Shown piece after piece: positions 9,665-15,997 of a DNA stretch of 15,997 nt; position 1 is the stretch's first letter; the number at the start of each line of letters is the position of its first letter. The position numbers and the translations under genes were made by a program. The stretch is taken from positions 1 through 15,997 of the forward strand of contig CALXZR010000123.1 in the NCBI GenBank assembly GCA_944393295.1, given 5' to 3'. The notes beneath the pieces are model-generated. The model saw nothing but the letters and a program-made list of their open reading frames with translations. It was not told where the DNA came from and did not search any database. This DNA is from an uncultured Clostridia bacterium. Its GTDB lineage: Bacteria; Bacillota_A; Clostridia; TANB77; CAG-508.

Positions 9665-10249
9665 ATGAAGGAAGAAAAAATAAGAGTTTTAATTAAAACT
9701 GTTGTTGAAATTGCTGTGGAGCAGGGCTATACCGCTACAGCTATTAACTCAATGGTTCGGGATGCATGGAGAGAATGTATGGAGGCAAAAATTGGCGATG
9801 TTCCTGCTTTAGAAAAAGAAACTAGTGAAGAGCAGGAGTTTCGAAAAAAGGCAAGTCATTTTTTTAGAGAGCAGACGAATGTAAAAAACAGTCATTGGGG
9901 AAGACTATCCGAAGAAATTGAATATGAAGAGGATGGAGAAAAAAAGCACACTTTGTCTGTTATAGAAGTGGCTTGTGCTATGCACAAAGCGTTTGCCGAA
10001 AGAAAATGCTTAGATCGAAGCAAAATTCAGAAGATTGTTCAAGAAAGGCTAAAAGCAATGGTACCTATAGAATATCCAGCTTACGCTGAGGCGAATAGGG
10101 CAACTAGTGCTGTTATTCATGTTGCGGAAAGCATCATTGAAGCAGATAGTGAGGCGATAAAGGCTTTTTCAAAATTGACAGGCTATGAATACAAGAAAGG
10201 TACAATGTCCCATTACATTTTGGCAATCGAGTGGAAGCTCAACCGATAA
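9665..10249 (+). CDS. Protein of unknown function, probably horizontally acquired
   Basis: I do not recognise this 194-residue protein. It looks soluble and mostly helical, with no signal peptide or membrane segment. Visible features are an N-terminal helical part (about 1-45, LIKTVVEIAVEQGYTATAI), an acidic stretch (EEIEYEEDGEKK, 83-94), a second helical region (about 97-165) and a C-terminus rich in aromatic residues (GYEYKKGTMSHYILAIEW). The N-terminal part could hold a helix-turn-helix, but no clear match is seen. It has an exact-consensus promoter and a perfect AGGAGGT site 4 nt before the ATG. Its sequence is less AT-rich than its neighbours and uses codons rare around it (CGG, ACC, GCG, GGC). 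It ends in a GC-richer terminator. Together with the recombinase before it, this suggests transferred cargo. Confidence 0.85.
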   Translation: MKEEKIRVLIKTVVEIAVEQGYTATAINSMVRDAWRECMEAKIGDVPALEKETSEEQEFRKKASHFFREQTNVKNSHWGRLSEEIEYEEDGEKKHTLSVIEVACAMHKAFAERKCLDRSKIQKIVQERLKAMVPIEYPAYAEANRATSAVIHVAESIIEADSEAIKAFSKLTGYEYKKGTMSHYILAIEWKLNR

Positions 10250-10263
10250 AAAGAGCAACAAAC

Positions 10264-10296
10264 GGGCTTTTTCGCGTAAGCGAGAGAGCTCTTTTG
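10264..10296 (+). terminator. Intrinsic terminator of the 194-residue gene
   Basis: A 12-bp stem, GGGCTTTTTCGC (10264-10275) with GCGAGAGAGCTC (10280-10291) including G-U pairs, closes a GTAA (GNRA) tetraloop and is followed by TTTT. An alternative outer pairing is AAAAGAGC (10249-10256) with GCTCTTTT (10288-10295). It is more GC-rich than any other terminator here. Confidence 0.88.
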
Positions 10297-10331
10297 TATT
10301 AAAAAATATAAACTGTTAAATTTTAAAGCAA

Positions 10332-10348
10332 ACTTTACATAATGTAGA
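10332..10348. promoter_or_regulatory. Candidate operator shared with the upstream gene
   Basis: ACTTTACATAATGT (10332-10345) is the exact reverse complement of 9597-9610. Its centre, TACATAATGTA, is palindromic around one base. It lies just upstream of the -35 box at 10356. Confidence 0.5.
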
Positions 10349-10355
10349 AAAATCC

Positions 10356-10384
10356 TTGAAATATTATAAAAAATATGTTATAAT
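10356..10384 (+). promoter_or_regulatory. Promoter of the deaminase-SLOG gene
   Basis: TTGAAA (10356-10361), a 17-bp spacer and TATAAT (10379-10384) preceded by TGT, giving an extended -10 (TGnTATAAT). It predicts a leader of roughly 80 nt, AT-rich and with no obvious riboswitch. Confidence 0.8.
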
Positions 10385-10470
10385 CTTAAATTAAATAGTG
10401 ATATTTAATTTATATATTAAATTTTAAATATATTAGTAATAAATTTAAAGTATATGGAGGGTAATATTAA

Positions 10471-12960
10471 ATGGAAAAAATGCCAGTTTGGAAAGTATTT
10501 TATTTAGATAAGGAACAAGATATAAAAATAAACTTATATAGAAAAAGCGAAGATGAATTAGCTTATTGTATAGAAACACCAAACCACAATACTGGAAATT
10601 TAATTACTAATTTAGCAAAAGTTTGTAAACTAGAAACAAGAAAAAACGAGCAAGATAAAAGAGTTATTACAGGTATTTTACCAGCTAGCTTAAATGCAGA
10701 TAATGAAGAAGTATATATTTTTAGATTAGGTGGTATAAAAATTGCAAATATTTATGCAGATGGTTTAATTGAAATGAAAGCAAAAATACCAGCTATTACT
10801 AAAATATTGATGGCACAAACAAAAGATTATAAACTAAGCATTGATAAAACAATTGTAAAATCATATATATTAAAAAAAGCAAAATTTAGAACTGACTTAC
10901 ATACACATTTAAATGCAATGCTTACACCAGATATATTAATTGCTTTAGCTATAAAGCATCAAATAAGATATTCTTTATATTTCATTCAAAAGCTAAATTT
11001 AAAAATTACAGATGAACAATCTAAAAAATTAGAAATGTATAGGAAAGCTTTAGAAAAACGATATGAAAATAGCGATTTAAGAGGAAAAGCTTTTGAAAGA
11101 AAAATAAAAGATGAAACATATATAAATTTTGCAGATTTAATATTGAACAATTTAGAAAATGCAGAAGAAAATATTAGAAAAATAAAAAATAGTTTAGTTT
11201 TAATAAAAGACGGTCAAGCAGTTTTCACAAACTTAGATAAACTTTATATTGTATATAGATATGTATTTACAAAAGGAAGAGAAGCAGAAATAAAAGTAAA
11301 ATATACACAAAAGCAAATAGATAGTATTCCAGATGAATCTGTAAAAGAACATCTAAATAAAATGTTAGAAGATGCAAAACCAGGAAGTAAATACGAAAAT
11401 AACAATATATTAAAAGATAAATTATTGTGGATTTCAAGAGAATATCAAAAACAAGGAATTAAGCATATTGAAATATCTACAACAGACTTAGTAAAAAAAG
11501 GTGAAAAGGGAGTTGCTTTTTTAAGAACTCTACACGAAATTTTACCTTTAGCAGAAGAAGAAACAGGTGTAGCAATTAGATTCCTTGCAGCTATTCGTAG
11601 GGTTTGGCTTTCTCCAGAAGAAATTAGAGAAGCTTTAGATGTATTAAAAGCAATGGCGAAAAGTCCATATGTAGTTGGTAGTGATATAATAGGTGAGGAA
11701 ATAAATGATATAGCAGATTTTAGAGAATTAATTGCTGAATTAGTAAAATATGCTGTATATGAAGACAATAGCTTTACAATTCAAATTCATGCGGGAGAAA
11801 ATGATGCTTTTAAGGATAATGTATATTCTGCAATTGAATGTGTAAAGGCAGCAATTCCAGAAGGTGCTGAATGTCCTAAGGTTAGAATCGGACATGGTTT
11901 ATACGTTGAAAACTTAAATTTTGAAAAAGGCAAAAAGCTAATGGAAGATATGAAAAATATGGGTGTTGTTTTGCAATTCCAATTATCTTCAAATGTACGT
12001 TTAAATAATTTATCTGATTTACAAAATCATCCTATAAAACAATATTTGGAAAGTGGAGTTTCTTGCGTACAAGGTACAGATGGCTTTGGAATATATGGTA
12101 CAGATACATTAGAAGAACAATTAGCCTCACAAAATTTATTGGAACTAACTAATGATGATTTTATGAAAATGAGAGCTGTAGAAGATAAAATCTTAGAAGA
12201 TAATGAAAAAGCCTTTAAAGAAAAATCAGAAGCATTTAGGAAATTAACAAAAAATAAATCTTTAGAACAAGCTATTTTAGATATAGAAGAAGAAAACTTC
12301 AAAAAAAGTAAAAATAAAAAGATTAAATTCTATTTTAAAAACAATTTAGATGCTCAAGAAGTGTTAAAAGAAAAAATAGTAGCACTTCCAGAAAATAAAT
12401 TTCCAGTTATAATTGCTGGAGGTAGTTTCAATACAAAAGGAAGAGAAACTGTTATAAATGAAAGTGCAAAAGCTACTCTAAAAGAATTAATAGATAAATT
12501 GGATAATAAAAAGACTTATTTTGTAATTGGTCCAAAGATGGAAGGATATGAAAAGGCAATTTTAGATTTATCCAAAGAAATGAATAAAAAATTTGAAATT
12601 AATGCAATTGTTCCAAAGATGTTGTCAGAAGAAGAAAAAGTAAAATTAGAATCAAAAGATTTGGATGGAATATGTGTTTCTACAGAAACAGAAGAACTTG
12701 GTATATACAAAAGCTTTAACTATGAAATATTTGAAAGAAGAAGTTCTGCAGTTATAGCCTTTGATGGAAATTCACCAGCTTACAATTTAATTCAAGAAGC
12801 AAAAAATGGAAAAGGAAAAGCAAAAATATTTGTAAATTCAGAAAATAGTAGTTTAAAAGAAAAAGCAAATAGCTTAGATGGATATGTAATTCCTTTCAAA
12901 TATACAGATAGTATAGCAGATAAAATTTTAAAAGACTATCCTGAACTAAAAAATACATAA
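10471..12960 (+). CDS. Adenosine-deaminase-fold metalloenzyme with C-terminal SLOG-like domain
   Basis: An 829-residue cytoplasmic protein, more than twice the length of a housekeeping adenosine deaminase. Residues 1-135 are an unassigned N-terminal domain. Residues about 138-590 hold the amidohydrolase/ADA barrel: metal ligands H144 and H146 (DLHTHLN), H440 with catalytic E443 (IHAGEND), H475 (RIGHG) and D537 (GTDGFG). A long helical insert lies at about 150-320. The usual second Asp of the T-D-D motif is Gly538, so substrate specificity may differ. Residues about 643-815 form a Rossmann-like domain (FPVIIAGGSF, FVIGPKMEGYEKAI, SAVIAFDG) resembling SLOG/LOG/DprA nucleotide-binding domains. 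The domain layout recalls sensor-coupled deaminase effectors (RADAR RdrB, CARF-deaminases). It has its own promoter and terminator. The site for AGGAGG-type initiation is GGAGG. Confidence 0.8.
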   Translation: MEKMPVWKVFYLDKEQDIKINLYRKSEDELAYCIETPNHNTGNLITNLAKVCKLETRKNEQDKRVITGILPASLNADNEEVYIFRLGGIKIANIYADGLIEMKAKIPAITKILMAQTKDYKLSIDKTIVKSYILKKAKFRTDLHTHLNAMLTPDILIALAIKHQIRYSLYFIQKLNLKITDEQSKKLEMYRKALEKRYENSDLRGKAFERKIKDETYINFADLILNNLENAEENIRKIKNSLVLIKDGQAVFTNLDKLYIVYRYVFTKGREAEIKVKYTQKQIDSIPDESVKEHLNKMLEDAKPGSKYENNNILKDKLLWISREYQKQGIKHIEISTTDLVKKGEKGVAFLRTLHEILPLAEEETGVAIRFLAAIRRVWLSPEEIREALDVLKAMAKSPYVVGSDIIGEEINDIADFRELIAELVKYAVYEDNSFTIQIHAGENDAFKDNVYSAIECVKAAIPEGAECPKVRIGHGLYVENLNFEKGKKLMEDMKNMGVVLQFQLSSNVRLNNLSDLQNHPIKQYLESGVSCVQGTDGFGIYGTDTLEEQLASQNLLELTNDDFMKMRAVEDKILEDNEKAFKEKSEAFRKLTKNKSLEQAILDIEEENFKKSKNKKIKFYFKNNLDAQEVLKEKIVALPENKFPVIIAGGSFNTKGRETVINESAKATLKELIDKLDNKKTYFVIGPKMEGYEKAILDLSKEMNKKFEINAIVPKMLSEEEKVKLESKDLDGICVSTETEELGIYKSFNYEIFERRSSAVIAFDGNSPAYNLIQEAKNGKGKAKIFVNSENSSLKEKANSLDGYVIPFKYTDSIADKILKDYPELKNT

Positions 12961-12984
12961 ATAATTACTTTTATATAAAGATGT

Positions 12985-13028
12985 AGACTGTTGTCAAAGT
13001 ATAAAATTTTGTACAACAGTCTTTTTTA
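12985..13028 (+). terminator. Intrinsic terminator of the deaminase-SLOG gene
   Basis: AGACTGTTGT (12985-12994) pairs perfectly with ACAACAGTCT (13013-13022) around an 18-nt loop, and a run of T follows. It lies between the deaminase stop and the next promoter, so the two transcription units are separate. Confidence 0.88.
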
Positions 13029-13030
13029 AA

Positions 13031-13059
13031 TTGACATTTTGCTAAGATATATATACAAT
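13031..13059 (+). promoter_or_regulatory. Promoter of the ADP-ribosyltransferase operon
   Basis: TTGACA (13031-13036), a 17-bp spacer and TACAAT (13054-13059). The predicted start near 13066 leaves a leader of about 16 nt that holds AAGGAG (13070-13075). This rules against translation from the TTG at 13064 and supports the ATG at 13082. Confidence 0.82.
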
Positions 13060-13081
13060 ATTTTTGAGTAAGGAGAAAAAT

Positions 13082-15109
13082 ATGGATACAAAAGAAGCTT
13101 ATAAAATTGCAAGTATTTCAGAAAAAGAAATTGGTTCTGTAGAAAGATATTTAGGCTTTCAGCATACGAGTATAAATATTTTAGGAGATTTATCGCCTAA
13201 AGCATATGAAAATCTAACAAAATCTGGATGGTATCTTCCAAGTTCAATAGAAGATGTAAAACAAGCAATTGAAGATTTTGTTAATGTTTATGCAGTAATG
13301 TATAAAGAAACAAAATATAGGATTTCAAATGGTCAAACTAGAAGTTTTAATAATTTAGTAAGAGGAACTAGTAATAAAAGAGCATCAGAATTATCTAATT
13401 ATGCACCACAGTTTTTATCTACATCTACTAAAGAAGAAATCGCTAAGACTTTTTGCGAATATGGAGATGCTGCTTTACTTCGCATTGATATTAGAGAAGA
13501 TGTACCATATTTAAATGCAGAAGATTATAGAGGAGAAAATAGTAGAAGTGAAAGTGAAATAATATTAGCACCATTTTCTAGAATTAATAGGAATGAATTA
13601 ATTAGTAACTGGAATGGATTTAATTATTATAATGTAAGTATTGGAAAACCAGTGTTAAAGTCAATTCCAGATGAGAGCTTAAGTGTAATGCTTGAAGAAG
13701 TTGTAAATGGCTTTTTACAAAACATTACAGATATGAAAGAATATGTAAGGCTGGCAGATATGCCAGAAATTTTAAATATGAGATTAAGCAGAACTACAGA
13801 TTTAGAAGATAGAAAATATATTCTAGAAGAAAAACAAAGAACATATGATAAAATAGAAAATTTAAGCCAAAAAACAAGAGAGTTTAGGGAAAAATTGCAA
13901 GATGTTTTGATGGGATTATGTAGACAGAAAGAAAAAGAAATAGATGAAGCAAGAGAAGTCATTGATAAAGATAGAGAAGAACGAGCTGAAGCACTAAGAA
14001 AAAAACAAGAGCAAGAAAGACTAGAAAGAGAGAAAATTGAAAACGAGGAAAGAAGAAAAAATCTAATTTCTGAAACTACTAAAAAACTTACAGATGAACC
14101 CGAAGCTTCTGAAAAACTTTTGAGCGGAATAACTAATATTTATAATGGATTACTTAGAAATGAGCAAATTTATGGTAATGTAGCAAGAACTTTAGGTATA
14201 GATTATACAAAGGCTGTATCGACAACTATTATTCCAAAAACAATAGAAGAAATAGGAAAAAATAAAGCCTATATAGATAAAAAAGTTCAAGAAACACAAG
14301 TCAGTGAAGAAAATACATTAGAAGAAATTACAGAAACCTCAAGTTCTATAAAGCCTTTTTTAGACGGAGTAGCTTATGCAAATGAAATAATGAAAGACTG
14401 CCCAGATGTTGTTAGTATGCACACACAACAGTCTGAAAGAGATATAAAAAGAAATTTATATTTTAAAGTACAAGGAATGATACAATTTGCAAAACTACAA
14501 AAACTATTACAAACTAGAACTAATATTGAAGCTGAGAAAATAGGTTTTTTTGGAAAATTAATGGGAAAAGAGGAATTGAAACAACTAAGACTTCAAAACC
14601 TTACTCTGCAGATTAAAGAACTTAATTTAGAAAGTCCTCAAGAACAAAAGGAATATCATATTAGAGATATTTTAGCAGATATGTATGCTTGTGGAGTTAC
14701 AGAATGTGGTGGAAAACTTCCACAAGAAATGCAAAATTTATATTTATCAATAAAGAGTATTTTTAAAGATGCAAATCATACAGAATTTTCAGATGAATAC
14801 ATAAGACAGTGTGCAATGCATAAAATAAATGAGAGTAAAAAAGAAACACATGGAAATTTACTTGCTACTCAAAGAAAAGGCTTTTTTGGAAAAACAAGAA
14901 TGGAAACAGAAAGATTAAAAGCAGAAAACTTTAGACTTCAAGAAAAAATAAGAGATAAAAGAGCTGGTGGCAGTTGGAATTATTCTGATACAAATCAAGG
15001 GCAAGATGCTATTACAATATTTGAAAATAAGCTAATGGGAGTGAAGTCTGCAACTTTAGATTTAATGAGAGCACGAGATGATTTACAAGATACTTTAGAA
15101 TTATGGTAA
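13082..15109 (+). CDS. Mono-ADP-ribosyltransferase domain fused to a long coiled coil
   Basis: A 675-residue protein with no signal peptide or membrane segment, so it probably acts in the cytoplasm. Residues about 60-195 carry the R-S-E class ADP-ribosyltransferase signature: Arg94 in LVRGT, the S-T-S motif (FLSTST, 111-116) and an E-x-E motif (Glu157 and Glu159 in SESEIILAP). Known members transfer ADP-ribose from NAD to proteins, and E-x-E enzymes often target arginine. Residues about 240-335 are a charged Glu/Lys/Arg coiled coil. The C-terminal part (about 340-675) is helical and unassigned, with a repeated segment (GFFGK near 488 and near 600, each followed by leucine-rich coiled-coil sequence). 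ATG 13082 follows AAGGAG. No adjacent immunity gene is seen. The PuuD-like hydrolase gene follows 10 nt downstream. Confidence 0.82.
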   Translation: MDTKEAYKIASISEKEIGSVERYLGFQHTSINILGDLSPKAYENLTKSGWYLPSSIEDVKQAIEDFVNVYAVMYKETKYRISNGQTRSFNNLVRGTSNKRASELSNYAPQFLSTSTKEEIAKTFCEYGDAALLRIDIREDVPYLNAEDYRGENSRSESEIILAPFSRINRNELISNWNGFNYYNVSIGKPVLKSIPDESLSVMLEEVVNGFLQNITDMKEYVRLADMPEILNMRLSRTTDLEDRKYILEEKQRTYDKIENLSQKTREFREKLQDVLMGLCRQKEKEIDEAREVIDKDREERAEALRKKQEQERLEREKIENEERRKNLISETTKKLTDEPEASEKLLSGITNIYNGLLRNEQIYGNVARTLGIDYTKAVSTTIIPKTIEEIGKNKAYIDKKVQETQVSEENTLEEITETSSSIKPFLDGVAYANEIMKDCPDVVSMHTQQSERDIKRNLYFKVQGMIQFAKLQKLLQTRTNIEAEKIGFFGKLMGKEELKQLRLQNLTLQIKELNLESPQEQKEYHIRDILADMYACGVTECGGKLPQEMQNLYLSIKSIFKDANHTEFSDEYIRQCAMHKINESKKETHGNLLATQRKGFFGKTRMETERLKAENFRLQEKIRDKRAGGSWNYSDTNQGQDAITIFENKLMGVKSATLDLMRARDDLQDTLELW

Positions 15110-15119
15110 AGGAGAATTT

Positions 15120-15818
15120 ATGAAACCAATTATAGGAATTGTTGGAAAACCACATACAACATATACAGATAGATATTGTATATGTGCTTTAGATGGATAT
15201 AGAAGAGCTATTTCAAATAGTGGAGGTTTGCCAATATTAATTATGCCAACACAGGATATTTGCTATGAAGAAACAAGACCAAGAGATACAAAAGCACTTA
15301 CAGAACAGGAAAAAGAAGATTTAATTTCACAGATAAATTTATGTGATGGAATTATTTTACCTGGAGGAAATAGAATTTATAGCTATGATATTTTTATTGC
15401 AGAATATGTTTTAAAAAACAATATTCCTGTTTTGGGTACTTGTATGGGAATGCAATTAATGGCAAGCATTGATTGCAATGAAAATAGAGAAAAAGTATTA
15501 GAATTTATAGAAAAGAAAATAAATCATAATCAAATACCAGAAAAATATGTTCATAAAGTAAAAATTGATAAAGATAGTAGACTTTTTAAAATAATTGGAG
15601 AAGAAGAAATAAGCGTAAATAGTAGACACAAATATGCTGTTACTAAGGTAAATAAAGCAAAAATAAACAGTATCTCAGAAGATGGAATTATTGAAGGAAT
15701 AGAATTTGAAGACAAAAAATTTGCAATTGGTCTGCAATGGCATCCAGAGGATATGTCCTTATATGATGATAATATGAAAAAGTTAATAAAAGCATTTATA
15801 GAAGTTACAAAAAAATAA
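15120..15818 (+). CDS. Class I glutamine amidotransferase-fold gamma-glutamyl hydrolase (PuuD/peptidase C26 type)
   Basis: A 232-residue stand-alone amidotransferase-fold hydrolase. The family cleaves gamma-glutamyl amide bonds, for example in gamma-glutamyl-GABA. The catalytic triad is complete: Cys108 in LGTCMGMQ, and His208 and Glu210 in QWHPED. The N-terminal IGIVGK and the family motif NSRHKYAV (167-174) fit the C26/PuuD group better than GuaA- or CarA-type domains. There is no signal peptide. It sits 10 nt after the ADP-ribosyltransferase gene behind AAAGGAG, so the two are almost certainly co-transcribed. Its substrate is unknown. It might act on a modified metabolite or protein side chain in the same pathway, or be an unrelated passenger. 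Confidence 0.88.
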   Translation: MKPIIGIVGKPHTTYTDRYCICALDGYRRAISNSGGLPILIMPTQDICYEETRPRDTKALTEQEKEDLISQINLCDGIILPGGNRIYSYDIFIAEYVLKNNIPVLGTCMGMQLMASIDCNENREKVLEFIEKKINHNQIPEKYVHKVKIDKDSRLFKIIGEEEISVNSRHKYAVTKVNKAKINSISEDGIIEGIEFEDKKFAIGLQWHPEDMSLYDDNMKKLIKAFIEVTKK

Positions 15819-15906
15819 AATTACCTTTATGTTAAAAGAAAAATGAGCAAAATAGGAAATATTTTCTTTAAAAATGTGTTAAACATTAGTTAAAATGATA
15901 CCGATT

Positions 15907-15997
15907 TATAATGTGGATAACAAACAAAGGTAAACCTTGTTTGTAGTCATAGCATAATCGATGAAATCTAAAAAGCAAGGGTTTCATGAACTCACTT
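15907..15997 (+). promoter_or_regulatory. Possible promoter and structured leader at the window edge
   Basis: TATAAT (15907-15912) has no convincing -35. Downstream, ACAAACAAAGG pairs with CCTTGTTTGT (one bulge) around TAAA, and TGAAA can pair with TTTCA farther on. No open reading frame lies here. It could be the start of a leader RNA or small RNA cut off by the window; I could not match it to a known class. Confidence 0.3.

Noticed and set aside
8350..10300. A complete integrative element with defined att sites
   Set aside because: No flanking direct repeats, tRNA gene, excisionase or transfer genes could be found, so boundaries cannot be assigned.
10471..12960. Calling this gene RADAR rdrB
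   Set aside because: Size and deaminase motifs are similar, but no RdrA-type ATPase is adjacent and the C-terminal SLOG-like domain and partner genes differ.
13064..13081. TTG at 13064 as the start of the ADP-ribosyltransferase gene
   Set aside because: It lies just 5 nt after the -10 box and upstream of the predicted transcript start, has no ribosome binding site, and the ATG at 13082 has AAGGAG at ideal spacing.
15883..15897. Third copy of the shared operator motif
   Set aside because: ACATTAGTTAAAATG matches the 9597-9611 motif at 12 of 15 positions but lacks the palindromic ATGT half, and such matches are expected by chance in AT-rich DNA.

Overview
The window is AT-rich, with nearly all genes on the + strand, strong AGGAGG-type ribosome binding sites and consensus sigma-A promoters. 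It carries a HrcA-type CIRCE element in front of groES-groEL, and a small high-cysteine protein of a kind seen in Clostridia. Together these point to a low-GC Firmicute, most likely a clostridial (possibly gut, uncultured) lineage. The species cannot be named from this sequence.

Positions 1-8101 are mostly housekeeping. lepA (5' end cut by the window), rlmB and a small membrane protein form one apparent operon. pyrG follows, behind its own promoter and a hairpin-plus-U-tract that sits inside its leader and looks like an attenuator. Next is a YdjI-like SPFH protein with a C-terminal zinc ribbon. groES-groEL follow under a symmetric variant of CIRCE and end in two strong hairpins. Convergent to them, on the minus strand, is a 40-residue Cys/Gly-rich small protein.

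Positions 8350-10300 look accessory. There is a tyrosine recombinase preceded by an array of 10-bp near-repeats, a long hairpin, and then a 194-residue protein of unknown function. That protein has base and codon use unlike its neighbours, an exact-consensus promoter (TTGACA-17-TATAAT) and its own GC-richer terminator.

Positions 10300-15818 hold the most unusual content. First is an 829-residue protein with an adenosine-deaminase-type metal centre and a C-terminal Rossmann-like, SLOG-resembling domain. Then comes a two-gene operon: a 675-residue protein with an intact R / S-T-S / E-x-E mono-ADP-ribosyltransferase signature joined to a long coiled coil, and a class I glutamine amidotransferase-fold hydrolase of the PuuD/peptidase C26 type. 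A nucleoside-deaminase fold, a possible nucleotide-sensing domain and an NAD-consuming transferase side by side suggest a nucleotide- or NAD-linked signalling, stress or defence module. This is inference. A 14-nt motif occurs exactly, in opposite orientations, in the promoter of the 194-residue gene and in that of the deaminase gene, suggesting shared control.

The last 180 bases hold a TATAAT box and two hairpins that may begin a leader RNA or the upstream region of the next gene. I could not identify them.
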